Below, one piece after another: positions 22,942 to 29,457 of a DNA stretch of 29,457 bases. Below the pieces are notes generated by a model. The model made no database searches. It saw only the letters and a list, made by a program, of their open reading frames with translations, and was not told the origin of the DNA. This DNA comes from an uncultured Clostridia bacterium. Lineage in GTDB: Bacteria > Bacillota > Clostridia > Lachnospirales > Anaerotignaceae. The position numbers and the translations under genes are program-made. Location of the stretch: assembly GCA_947036475.1 (NCBI GenBank), contig CAMQRG010000003.1, positions 1-29,457 of the forward strand. Reading direction: 5' to 3'. Numbering within the stretch: position 1 is the stretch's first letter; the number at the start of each line of letters is the position of its first letter.

Positions 22942-23823
22942 ATGGCAGATTTGGAAGGCCTGAAGGCATCAAAAGATTATCATGTTGACACACCCTTTGC
23001 GAATCAGGACGGCTTTTTCCTGAAAGGCATCAACCATCTGGACTGGGGCATGAAAAAGCATATGGCGAATATTTTTAACCCCAAAAGCGGGAATACGGTA
23101 ATGTTCGCGTTTGACCATGGCTATTTTATGGGTTCGACCGCTGGTTTGGAGCGCCTTGACCTGCTCCTGCCGCAGCTTGCACCCTATGTGGACTGCTTCA
23201 TGGGGACGCGCGGTGCAATCCGCACCTGTGTTGCGCCCGAAACAGCAAAAAGTATTGCCCTGCGTGTTACGTCCGGCTCCTCTATGCTTCAGGACGATTT
23301 GAGCCATGAGGTCGTTGCAGTGGATATTGAGGACGCAATCCGTATGAACGCAGACTGTATGGCAGTACAGACATTCATCGGTGCGGACGGCCAGTTGAGC
23401 AGCATTGATAATCTGAGCAAAGTTATCAATGCAGGTATGCGTTACAGCATTCCGACACTGGGCGTATGTGCGGTTGGCAAGGATATGGAGCGGACAGACC
23501 GTTTCTTTAAGCTGGCAACACGTATTATCGCTGAGATGGGCGTGCAGATTGTGAAAACATATGACTGTGAGAATTTCGAGGAAGTCGCAGCGGCATGTCC
23601 TGTGCCTATCGTTGTGGCAGGCGGCAAAAAGCTGGCAGAGCAGGACGCGCTGAAACTGGCGTATAACGTTATGAGTAAGGGCGCACATGGCGTGGATATG
23701 GGACGGAATATCTTCCAGAGTGAGCACCCTATCGCAATGGCGCAGGCTGTCTGCAAGATTGTGCATGAAGGCTATACGGATAAAGAGGCTTGGGACTTCT
23801 TCCAGGAGGAAAGCCATAAATAA
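22942..23823 (+). CDS. lsrF: 3-hydroxy-5-phosphonooxypentane-2,4-dione thiolase LsrF
   Basis: A 293-residue class I aldolase-fold enzyme, close to the 291 residues of E. coli LsrF. It performs the last step of phospho-AI-2 breakdown, moving an acetyl group to CoA. Matching blocks include MADLEGLKASKDY, LDWGMKKHM, TVMFAFDHGYFMGSTAGLER, CPVPIVVAGGKKL and GVDMGRNIFQSEHPIAM. The Schiff-base lysine is probably Lys205 in IVKTYD (Lys203 in E. coli). I place the start at ATG 22942 (AAAGGAGG 7 bases upstream) rather than at an upstream in-frame codon at 22873, which would add a non-homologous extension. Confidence 0.95.
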   Translation: MADLEGLKASKDYHVDTPFANQDGFFLKGINHLDWGMKKHMANIFNPKSGNTVMFAFDHGYFMGSTAGLERLDLLLPQLAPYVDCFMGTRGAIRTCVAPETAKSIALRVTSGSSMLQDDLSHEVVAVDIEDAIRMNADCMAVQTFIGADGQLSSIDNLSKVINAGMRYSIPTLGVCAVGKDMERTDRFFKLATRIIAEMGVQIVKTYDCENFEEVAAACPVPIVVAGGKKLAEQDALKLAYNVMSKGAHGVDMGRNIFQSEHPIAMAQAVCKIVHEGYTDKEAWDFFQEESHK

Positions 23824-23850
23824 GCCGTTTTTGCAGTGATTAATATTTTC

Positions 23851-23925
23851 TTCATCTGCATGAAATGCAGATGAAAAACGGGTCAAGGGACGGTGTCCCT
23901 TGCGGGGTGCGGGGCAGAGCTCCGC
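23851..23925 (-). repeat. Multi-hairpin intergenic repeat, copy C (inverted, shortened)
   Basis: Three hairpins lie in opposite orientation to copies A and B: 23851-23875 (TTCATCTGCAT stem, 11 bp), 23884-23902 (CAAGGGAC) and 23909-23925 (GCGGGGC). The block reads CCCCGCAAGGGA...TCCCTTGACCC on the minus strand, exactly the shared core of A and B, followed by a third, unrelated palindrome at the variable hairpin. Confidence 0.82.
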
Positions 23926-23945
23926 GGTCTTTACAAAAAATATGG

Positions 23946-23977
23946 AAGGGAAGCATTTTCGGATGTTTCCCTTTTTC
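23946..23977 (+). terminator. Terminator or attenuator immediately upstream of the AEC gene
   Basis: AAGGGAAGCAT (23946-23956) pairs over 11 positions (one G-T) with ATGTTTCCCTT (23963-23973). T residues run through 23972-23976. The T run ends only 4 bases before the GGGGGAG ribosome site of the next gene, leaving no room for a promoter between them. It ends the lsr transcript, and readthrough would be needed to express the AEC gene. Confidence 0.75.
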
Positions 23978-23992
23978 TAGGGGGAGATAGGA

Positions 23993-24919
23993 TTGGTTCT
24001 TCAGGTGACACAAATGGTGCTGCCTATTGTTTTGATGCTTTTGCTGGGTATGCTCTGCCGGAAAAAAAATATCCTCAGCCCGGAGGGGCTGGCGGGCATA
24101 CGCTCGGTTGTCGGGGATATCTGCCTGCCGGTCGTGCTGTTTAACGCATTTTTTACTGCGCATTACTCCAAAACGGTTGCGCTGACGTTCCTGACGGTTT
24201 ATATTGGCTTTGGTGCGGCTCTGCTGGCTGGATTTGCCCTGCGCCGTCTGGTTGGCACGCATGGCAAATTTATGCCGCTGCTGCTGACAAGCGCGGAGGG
24301 CGGTATGCTGGGTTACGCGCTTTACGGCGTGCTGATGGGCGAACAGTCCGGCTTTGCGACGGTTGATTTGGGACAAACGGTGTTCGCGTATACGGGATTT
24401 CTTGGCGCGCTTTTTCTGGCAGATGGCAAAAAACCGACTGCGGCAGGCCTGTTGAAAAATATGGTAACAAATAAATGCTGTATCGGTATGGCGCTTGGTA
24501 TTTTGCTGGGTGTGTCTGGCGTGGGACAGGCTGTGCTTTCTGTTCCGGCAGGCGGTATACTGACGCAGGCGATTTCCATGGTGACCGCACCGACAAGCGC
24601 GCTGGTGCTGCTGGTTGTTGGCTACGATTTGGAACTGAACCGCGGGATACTGCGCCCTGTTGTGATTACGGTAGTCTGTCGTCTGGCAGTGATGGCGGTT
24701 TTGCTGGTGGCCGTCAGTTTCCTTGTGTTCCGCTTCGTGCCGTATGACAGGAGCCTGCAAATCGCGCTGATGATACTTTACGCGCTGCCCGCACCGTTTA
24801 TTATTCCGATGTTCGCGGACGTGAAGGAAGAAGGAACATATATTTCTACAACGCTCTCACTGCAAACCATCTGCACAATTGTGCTGTTTGCTGGAATCGC
24901 GGCATACAGCCTGATGTGA
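23993..24919 (+). CDS. AEC (auxin efflux carrier) family transporter
   Basis: A 308-residue membrane protein with about 10 hydrophobic segments and the AEC family layout of two five-helix halves. The first half has VLPIVLMLLLGMLCRKKNIL and the second ends with PAPFIIPMFADV. Bacterial members transport carboxylates such as malate, or related metabolites; the substrate here cannot be read from sequence. The TTG start (23993) is chosen because GGGGGAG lies 7 bases before it; the ATG at 24014 is the alternative. Its place directly after lsrF could mean it exports a product of AI-2 breakdown, but the intervening repeat and terminator make that weak. Confidence 0.85.
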   Translation: MVLQVTQMVLPIVLMLLLGMLCRKKNILSPEGLAGIRSVVGDICLPVVLFNAFFTAHYSKTVALTFLTVYIGFGAALLAGFALRRLVGTHGKFMPLLLTSAEGGMLGYALYGVLMGEQSGFATVDLGQTVFAYTGFLGALFLADGKKPTAAGLLKNMVTNKCCIGMALGILLGVSGVGQAVLSVPAGGILTQAISMVTAPTSALVLLVVGYDLELNRGILRPVVITVVCRLAVMAVLLVAVSFLVFRFVPYDRSLQIALMILYALPAPFIIPMFADVKEEGTYISTTLSLQTICTIVLFAGIAAYSLM

Positions 24920-24980
24920 GTATTGCGGAGAGGCAGCCCCTTTGCCGGAAGAAAACGGCAGCGCAGACAGCCGATTCCGT

Positions 24981-25009
24981 TTGATTTTTCGACAAAAAAA
25001 TGATATGCT
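24981..25009 (+). promoter_or_regulatory. Promoter of the zinc-ribbon gene
   Basis: TTGATT (24981-24986) and TATGCT (25004-25009) at 17-base spacing, 42 bases before the gene. A small hairpin (TGCCG...CGGCA, about 24942-24960) precedes it and may end the AEC transcript. Confidence 0.55.
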
Positions 25010-25050
25010 ATGACCTGTAAACGGACAAAGCGAAAAAAGGGGGCAGCTCT

Positions 25051-25275
25051 ATGAGAGAATATCAGGCAGTGGTGCGGGAAAAAACAGAGGTTTCCAAGGT
25101 GATTTGCAATGGCTGCGGCAGGGAGATCCCCTTTGCGCAGGCCGATTATTTTCACGGAGAAAAAACGTGGGGCTATTTTTCCGGACAGGACGGCAGACAG
25201 GACAGTTTTGACCTCTGCGAAGAGTGTTATCAGGAGATGGTCGCCGGATTCTGCGTGAAAGTCGGCAAAAACTGA
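25051..25275 (+). CDS. Small zinc-ribbon protein, unknown function
   Basis: A 74-residue soluble protein with two CxxC knuckles, CNGC at about residues 19-22 and CEEC at about 56-59, suited to binding one zinc ion. The stretch between (ADYFHGEKTWGYFSGQDGR) is aromatic and probably forms a beta ribbon. There are no membrane or export signals. It has its own promoter and terminator, so it is a single-gene unit. Such proteins are often annotated as hypothetical in Clostridia; nothing here points to a function. The ATG has AAAAAAGGGGGC upstream. Confidence 0.75.
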   Translation: MREYQAVVREKTEVSKVICNGCGREIPFAQADYFHGEKTWGYFSGQDGRQDSFDLCEECYQEMVAGFCVKVGKN

Positions 25276-25293
25276 ATAACGGACAGAAAACAG

Positions 25294-25332
25294 AAAGGCG
25301 TGCTCCGGGGTTATGGAGACACGCCTTTTTTA
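25294..25332. terminator. Intrinsic terminator between convergent genes
   Basis: AAAGGCGTG (25294-25302) pairs with CACGCCTTT (25320-25328), with inner CTCC/GGAG pairing. T residues continue to 25332. On the minus strand the tail is CTTTCTGTTTTC, so it probably also serves ftsH, whose stop codon is at 25347. Confidence 0.88.
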
Positions 25333-25346
25333 TTTGTTAAAAAGGA

Positions 25347-27203
25347 TTACCCGTTTTCCTCTGTTTCCGTATCCTTTTCCTGATTTAAAATTGTCATAAA
25401 TTCCTCTCCGGTAATGGTTTCTTTTTCAAGGAGGTATTTTGCAATTTCGTCCAGTTTTTCCATATTTTGCTGAAGGATACCAACGGCCTTATCGTGTGCT
25501 TCTTTCACCAGAGCAATTACTGCCGCGTCGATATTGGCGGCGGTTTCATTGGAGCAGGCAAGGGAGCTGTCCCCGCCAAGATACTGATTATTCACAGTTT
25601 CCAGTGCGACCATACCGAATTCTTCGCTCATGCCGTAGCGCGTAACCATTGCGCGGGCGATGCGGGTCGCCTGTTCAATATCGTTTGCCGCGCCTGTTGT
25701 AATGGATTGGAATTTCAGTTCTTCTGCCGCGCGCCCGCCTGTAAACGTGGCAATTTTATTGAAGGCTTCTTCGCGGTTCATGAGGAAATGCTCTCCCTCC
25801 TCTATCTGCATGGTGTAGCCCAGTGCGCCGTTAGTACGGGGAATGATGGTGATTTTATGCACAGGGGCAGAATTTTTCTGCATTGCGGCAACCAGAGCAT
25901 GACCGACCTCGTGGTAGGCGATGATTTCTTTTTCATGCTGGGAGATGACCGCCCCTTTGCGCTGATAGCCCGCCAAAATGACTTCTACGCTTTCCTCCAA
26001 ATCAGATTGGGAGACCTTTGCACGTCCCATGCGGACAGCACGCAGCGCGCCTTCATTGACGATATTAGCCAGCTCCGCGCCTGATGCGCCGGAGGTCGCC
26101 CGCCCAACTGCGTCAAAATCAATGTTGTCCTCTGTTTTCACCTTTGCGGCGTGTACTTTCAAAATGTCTGTACGTCCCTTCAAGTCAGGCAGTTCAACGG
26201 GGATACGGCGGTCAAAACGTCCGGGACGGAGCAGGGCTTTGTCCAGCGTTTCAGGGCGGTTGGTTGCTGCGAGAATCACGACGCCTTTTTTGCCGTCGAA
26301 ACCGTCCATCTCTGTCAGCAGCTGGTTCAGCGTCTGTTCGCGTTCATCGTTGCCGCCCATACCGTTGCCATCGCGCCGTTTACCAATGGTGTCAATTTCG
26401 TCAATGAAAACGATGCAGGGCGCTTTTTCGTTTGCCTGCTTGAACAGGTCACGCACCTTTGCGGCGCCCATGCCGACAAACATTTCCACAAATTCCGAGC
26501 CGGAGATAGAGAAAAACGGCACTTCCGCTTCACCGGCAACAGCCTGTGCCAGCAGGGTTTTGCCTGTTCCCGGAGGGCCGACAAGCAGCGCACCCTTGGG
26601 CATTGTGGCTCCGACTTCGGCATATTTTTCCGGATTATGCAGGAAATCCACAATCTCCCGCAGGGCTTCTTTTGCTTCGTCCTGCCCTGCGACATCGGCA
26701 AAGGTTTTGCCGGTCTGCGCCTTGACATAGATTTTGGCGTTGGCTTTGCCGAAAGCCATGGCGTTGCCGCCCATACCGCCCATACGCGCCATCATTTTGC
26801 TCATAACGAACCGCCAGAGCAGGAAGAAAATGATAAACATGATGAAGCTGCTGACCCAGGGGGAAACCTGTTTCGGCTTGACTTCTGTAAAAGCCGCGCC
26901 GGAGGTATCGAGCCTGTCGATGAGCATGGGGTCGTCCATGCGGACGGTGGAGTAAATTTTTTCCGCCGCGATAAGCGTTTCCGCCTCTACGGTATCATCT
27001 GCTTTCAGCACGAAATAAATCAAATCTGCGTTGACCTCTGCGGTGGATATGTTTTTGTTTTCCATTTCTGTCAGGAAAACGTCATAACTGACCTGCTGGA
27101 CGTTGCTTTTTGCCAGAAAAGGCAGGAGAAACATATTGATTACGCTCATAATGACAAGTGCCATCAGCCAGTAATACAACAGGGGTTTTCGTTGGTTCTG
27201 CAT
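25347..27203 (-). CDS. ftsH: ATP-dependent zinc metalloprotease FtsH
   Basis: A 618-residue membrane AAA+ protease. Two membrane spans (about 9-29 and 112-132) flank the external domain. The AAA module has Walker A GPPGTGKT (Lys215), Walker B VFIDEID and the second-region arginines in ALLRPGRFDRR. The protease domain has zinc motif HEVGH (431-435). It degrades misfolded membrane proteins and short-lived regulators. The MQNQRK start has GAAAGAGAGGAAAC upstream and lies 24 bases after a small ORF that duplicates its own N-terminus. The marR gene lies upstream on the same strand and may control it. In most Firmicutes ftsH sits near hpt or tilS, so this setting is unusual or marks a second copy. 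Confidence 0.95.
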   Translation of the reverse strand: MQNQRKPLLYYWLMALVIMSVINMFLLPFLAKSNVQQVSYDVFLTEMENKNISTAEVNADLIYFVLKADDTVEAETLIAAEKIYSTVRMDDPMLIDRLDTSGAAFTEVKPKQVSPWVSSFIMFIIFFLLWRFVMSKMMARMGGMGGNAMAFGKANAKIYVKAQTGKTFADVAGQDEAKEALREIVDFLHNPEKYAEVGATMPKGALLVGPPGTGKTLLAQAVAGEAEVPFFSISGSEFVEMFVGMGAAKVRDLFKQANEKAPCIVFIDEIDTIGKRRDGNGMGGNDEREQTLNQLLTEMDGFDGKKGVVILAATNRPETLDKALLRPGRFDRRIPVELPDLKGRTDILKVHAAKVKTEDNIDFDAVGRATSGASGAELANIVNEGALRAVRMGRAKVSQSDLEESVEVILAGYQRKGAVISQHEKEIIAYHEVGHALVAAMQKNSAPVHKITIIPRTNGALGYTMQIEEGEHFLMNREEAFNKIATFTGGRAAEELKFQSITTGAANDIEQATRIARAMVTRYGMSEEFGMVALETVNNQYLGGDSSLACSNETAANIDAAVIALVKEAHDKAVGILQQNMEKLDEIAKYLLEKETITGEEFMTILNQEKDTETEENG

Positions 27204-27400
27204 TGTGTTTCCTCTCTTTCTTTTGGGTTACATCAGGTTTTGCAGTATCTTTTTTTTCGCCATCAAGGGCATCAGAAATAAATTGATTATGCTCATAATA
27301 ATGAGTGCTGTCAGCCAGTAAACCAGCAGCAGTTTTTGTCTGTTCTGCATTGTGTTCCCTCTCTTTCTTTTTAGTTACATCAGGTTTTGTTTTATCTTTT
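27118..27400 (-). repeat. 147-bp tandem duplication spanning the marR end and ftsH start
   Basis: Sequence 27118-27253 is repeated at 27265-27400 with a constant offset of 147 bases. Each unit holds the last codons of marR (ending in CTGATGTAA on the minus strand), the ribosome site region, and about 33 codons of the ftsH N-terminus. The non-coding part (27204-27253 against 27351-27400) is close to 90% identical by eye; the coding part is more diverged. Confidence 0.9.
27228..27350 (-). CDS. 40-residue chimeric microprotein: FtsH-like membrane segment plus MarR tail
   Basis: The ORF reads MQNRQKLLLVYWLTALIIMS and continues through a hydrophobic span to LMAKKKILQNLM. Residues 1-32 match the FtsH N-terminus (MQNQRKPLLYYWLMALVIMS and on) with mostly conservative changes. 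The last residues (QNLM) match the end of the MarR protein. It arose by the tandem duplication described separately. It has the same ribosome site region as ftsH and would be a single-span membrane peptide with its N-terminus inside. An intact frame despite sequence divergence hints at expression; function is unknown. Confidence 0.5.
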   Translation of the reverse strand: MQNRQKLLLVYWLTALIIMSIINLFLMPLMAKKKILQNLM

Positions 27401-27806
27401 CCAAAATTCTGCGGAAAATGAGGAGTTCTTCCTCGCTGACGCCTTCCAGCGCGCGGCTTTCAACTTCCTGCATATGCTGCTCAACTTTTGCGTGTATCCT
27501 GAGTCCGGCTTCGGTCAGCACGAGTTTTTTCAGCCGCGCGTCCTGCTCAACAGGCTGGCGGGAAATTAACCCGCGGCGTTCCATGCCCTGCAAAATTCCT
27601 GTAACTGTGGAACGCCGGATTTGAAATTCCGCCTCCAAATCCCGCTGGAATACGTCACACGCATCATTTTCGTAAAGATAATCAAGAACGATACACTGTA
27701 TTGCGGTCAGCCCTTCTATCTGGAGCATGGCAGGGCATTGCTCCGCCATACGCCGGATAAGATTTGCCATTGTTTTCAGTTCTGCTGTGAGAAAAAGATT
27801 CTGCAT
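27375..27806 (-). CDS. MarR-family transcriptional regulator
   Basis: A 143-residue winged helix-turn-helix regulator. The DNA-binding core (about 30-95) includes LTAIQCIVLDYLY, FQIRRSTVTGILQGMERRGLI and a beta wing with EQDARLKKLVLTEAG; helices at both ends form the dimer interface. I start it at ATG 27804-27806, behind TTGGAGG at 5-base spacing; an upstream in-frame TTG overlaps that ribosome site. A palindrome overlapping its promoter suggests autoregulation, and readthrough into the small ORF and ftsH would put those under its control. The ligand is unknown. Confidence 0.9.
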   Translation of the reverse strand: MQNLFLTAELKTMANLIRRMAEQCPAMLQIEGLTAIQCIVLDYLYENDACDVFQRDLEAEFQIRRSTVTGILQGMERRGLISRQPVEQDARLKKLVLTEAGLRIHAKVEQHMQEVESRALEGVSEEELLIFRRILEKIKQNLM

Positions 27807-27820
27807 TGCTGCCTCCAATT

Positions 27821-27836
27821 TGTTAGGGTGCTAACA
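27821..27836. promoter_or_regulatory. MarR operator
   Basis: A perfect palindrome, TGTTAG-GGTG-CTAACA, directly downstream of the -10 box of the marR promoter and before the ribosome site. Its position at the expected transcription start fits repression by the encoded MarR protein. Confidence 0.75.
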
Positions 27837-27864
27837 GTATACCATTCCAGAAGTTTCCGGACAA
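27836..27864 (-). promoter_or_regulatory. marR(-ftsH) promoter
   Basis: On the minus strand, TTGTCC (27859-27864) and TATACT (27836-27841) at 17-base spacing. The -10 box touches the TGTTAG palindrome. Confidence 0.7.
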
Positions 27865-28016
27865 TGAAAGGAGGATTAAAGTTCATTAAAAAACAATGAG
27901 AATACGGAAAAAATTTCAAATTAATATAAATTCCACATTCTTTTATGAGTTGTGCGCGTTGGAACGGGCATACTAAGCGCAGACAGAAAGAATTTTTTAT
28001 ATGCGAGGGATTCAGT

Positions 28017-29282
28017 ATGGAGAAATTTGTAGTGAAAGGCTTGGAAGAAGGTTTGCAGGGAACTGTCAAAATCAGCGGTTCCAAAAATGCTGTACTGCCG
28101 ATTCTGGCGGCGTGCCTGCTGACGAAGGAGTGCTGCGAAATCCGGAATGTGCCGCCGCTTTCTGACGTCATTCACATGACGGAGCTTTTGCGGGAGCTGG
28201 GCGCGCAGGTGGAATTTTCTGAGGAGCAGGAGCGGATACGCGTGCGCGCGGAAACCATTGAAAGCGTGGAAAGCGAATACGAAACCGCCCGGAAGATGCG
28301 GGCGTCTTTTTTAGTGGCAGGGGCTTTGCTGGGGCGCTGCGGACATGCGCGTCTTTCCCTGCCGGGCGGGTGCCAGATTGGGAGCCGCCCTGTTGACCTG
28401 CATCTGAAAGGCTTTCAGGCGTTGGGTGCAAAAAGCAGACAGGAATACGGCTTTGTGGAACTGACAGCAAAAACGCTGAAAGGGAACAGTATTTATCTGG
28501 ATTTTCCCAGCGTTGGCGCGACGGAGAACATCATGCTGGCGGCAGTGCTGGCGAAGGGCTGTACAGTGATTGAAAACGCCGCAGAGGAACCGGAAATCTG
28601 TGACCTGGCGGATTTCCTGCGGGAAATGGGAGCGGATATTACGGGGGACGGGACAGACGCAATTACCATTATTGGCGGAAAGGAGCTGCATGGTGCGGTG
28701 CATGAGGTGATACCTGACCGCATAGAAGCGGGGACGTTTATGGCGGCGGCAGCCATTACGGGCGGGAATATTCTTCTGGAAAATATCCGCGAGGAACACC
28801 TGAAGCCTGTCATTGCAAAGCTGGCAGAATGTAACGTCAGGACGGAGACTGTACCGGAAGGGCTGCGGGTAAGCCGGAAGGGCAGGCTGCACCCGATACA
28901 GTTGAAAACAATGCCTTTCCCCGGTTTTCCGACGGATATGCAGGCGCCGTTCATGAGCCTGATGGCTGTTGCAAAAGGGACCAGCGTGATTACGGAAACT
29001 GTATTTGAAAATCGGTTCATTCATGCGGGGGAACTCCAGCGTATGGGTGCAGATATTAAGATTGACAGCCGCAGCGCAGTCATTGAGGGAGTGGAAACGC
29101 TGACGGGCACAAAAGTGAAGGCAACGGACCTGCGGGCGGGCGCGGCATTGATACTTTCCGCACTGGCGGCGAAAGGGGAGACGGAAATCAGCGATATTTA
29201 CCATATTGAACGTGGGTATTATAAAATAGATGAAAAATTGCGGGCATTGGGGGCGGAAATTGAGCGGAAGGACGTTCCCTGA
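28017..29282 (+). CDS. murA: UDP-N-acetylglucosamine 1-carboxyvinyltransferase
   Basis: A 421-residue enzyme of normal length. It catalyses the first committed step of peptidoglycan synthesis, adding enolpyruvate from PEP to UDP-GlcNAc. The N-terminal VKISGSKNAVLPILAACLL is the substrate-binding signature with its Lys-Asn pair. The catalytic loop has Cys119 in LPGGCQIGSRPVDLH (Cys115 in E. coli), so fosfomycin sensitivity is expected. The C-terminal domain has PTDMQAPFMSL and DLRAGAALILSALAA. The ATG at 28017 follows GAGGGA; an upstream in-frame start would add a non-homologous extension. Clostridia often carry two murA genes, and which paralogue this is cannot be said. Confidence 0.95.
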   Translation: MEKFVVKGLEEGLQGTVKISGSKNAVLPILAACLLTKECCEIRNVPPLSDVIHMTELLRELGAQVEFSEEQERIRVRAETIESVESEYETARKMRASFLVAGALLGRCGHARLSLPGGCQIGSRPVDLHLKGFQALGAKSRQEYGFVELTAKTLKGNSIYLDFPSVGATENIMLAAVLAKGCTVIENAAEEPEICDLADFLREMGADITGDGTDAITIIGGKELHGAVHEVIPDRIEAGTFMAAAAITGGNILLENIREEHLKPVIAKLAECNVRTETVPEGLRVSRKGRLHPIQLKTMPFPGFPTDMQAPFMSLMAVAKGTSVITETVFENRFIHAGELQRMGADIKIDSRSAVIEGVETLTGTKVKATDLRAGAALILSALAAKGETEISDIYHIERGYYKIDEKLRALGAEIERKDVP

Positions 29283-29339
29283 AAGTTTAGAAACAAAAAA
29301 CGGAAAAAACCATTTTTTGATTTTTCCCAGACTGTCAAA

Positions 29340-29457
29340 AAAACTGTTTTCGTATCGCGGAAGGGTTCGGGAAACGAAGCGTTTCCTGAATGGAATCCAC
29401 AGAGCGGGCTTTGCCCGTTCGAGGAAAAGGGCGAGTTTCAAGGCTTTTTCAAAAGCC
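29340..29457 (+). repeat. Multi-hairpin intergenic repeat, copy D (cut by the contig end)
   Basis: Hairpins follow murA at about 29371-29387 (GGAAACG stem), 29402-29420 (GAGCGGGC, resembling the CGGGC hairpin of copy B) and about 29442-29457 (GGCTTT, loop TTCA). The last one is placed and built like the CAAGCCCTTTTCAAAGGGCTTG hairpin of copy A and is the final sequence in the window. Between 29283 and 29340 there is only AT-rich sequence with a weak GGAAAAA/TTTTTCC stem. Confidence 0.65.

Noticed and set aside
27864..27976. Two overlapping short ORFs before murA (11 and 26 codons, ATGA overlap)
   Set aside because: The first lies partly in the marR promoter and the second has no ribosome site at a workable distance. 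No supporting similarity is seen, so they were left out as genes.
28168..29441. Long open frames opposite murA, and similar long antisense frames opposite fmt, ftsH, iorA and lsrK
   Set aside because: They mirror strong codon bias in the real genes, lack plausible ribosome sites and show no domain motifs.

Overview
The window looks like one complete assembled contig, about half G+C, from an anaerobic Firmicute of the class Clostridia, probably a gut organism; I cannot name the species. The evidence is strong AGGAGG ribosome sites, consensus housekeeping promoters, a ferredoxin-dependent 2-keto-acid oxidoreductase with a butyryl-CoA:acetate-type CoA-transferase, a Firmicute-style def-fmt-yugP cluster, and lipoproteins with Gram-positive-like lipoboxes. 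The first 53 bases are not genomic: they are Illumina Nextera adapter, read into a chimeric 'deformylase' reading frame. The last bases lie inside a dispersed multi-hairpin repeat, which probably ended the contig.

Layout. 55-1910 (+): the tail of peptide deformylase, fmt and a YugP-type membrane zinc peptidase, closed by a terminator. 1958-2487: a gene-poor stretch with possible small ORFs, a structured RNA-like segment and a good promoter. 2488-7246 (+): a tightly overlapping seven-gene operon with a transglutaminase-like lipoprotein, a PilC/GspF platform protein, four small single-span proteins that look like degenerate pseudopilins, and a PilT-class ATPase. 7346-12583 (-): an OFA-family MFS transporter, a roughly 200-bp palindromic element, a CoA-transferase, iorB and iorA. 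A divergent LysR gene (12750) and an unknown gene follow. Together iorAB and the transferase suggest fermentation of aromatic amino acids through arylacetyl-CoA, with the carrier as a possible exporter.

14218-23823 holds a full AI-2 (autoinducer-2) uptake and degradation locus of the lsr type. lsrR, lsrK and a small cupin lie on the minus strand. lsrA, lsrC, lsrD, lsrB and lsrF lie on the plus strand, and consensus promoters face outward from the lsrR-lsrA gap. There is no lsrG; a cupin gene sits where an accessory isomerase might be expected. Two of the six AI-2 contact positions of LsrB appear changed, as in the noncanonical clostridial receptors. Three copies of a multi-hairpin repeat sit between genes of this locus. 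One of its hairpins changes sequence completely between copies while staying palindromic.

23993-29282: an AEC-family carrier directly behind a terminator-like hairpin, a small zinc-ribbon protein, ftsH with a MarR regulator upstream on the minus strand, and murA on the plus strand. Between marR and ftsH a 147-bp tandem duplication has created a 40-residue chimeric ORF, made of the FtsH N-terminus joined to the last residues of MarR.
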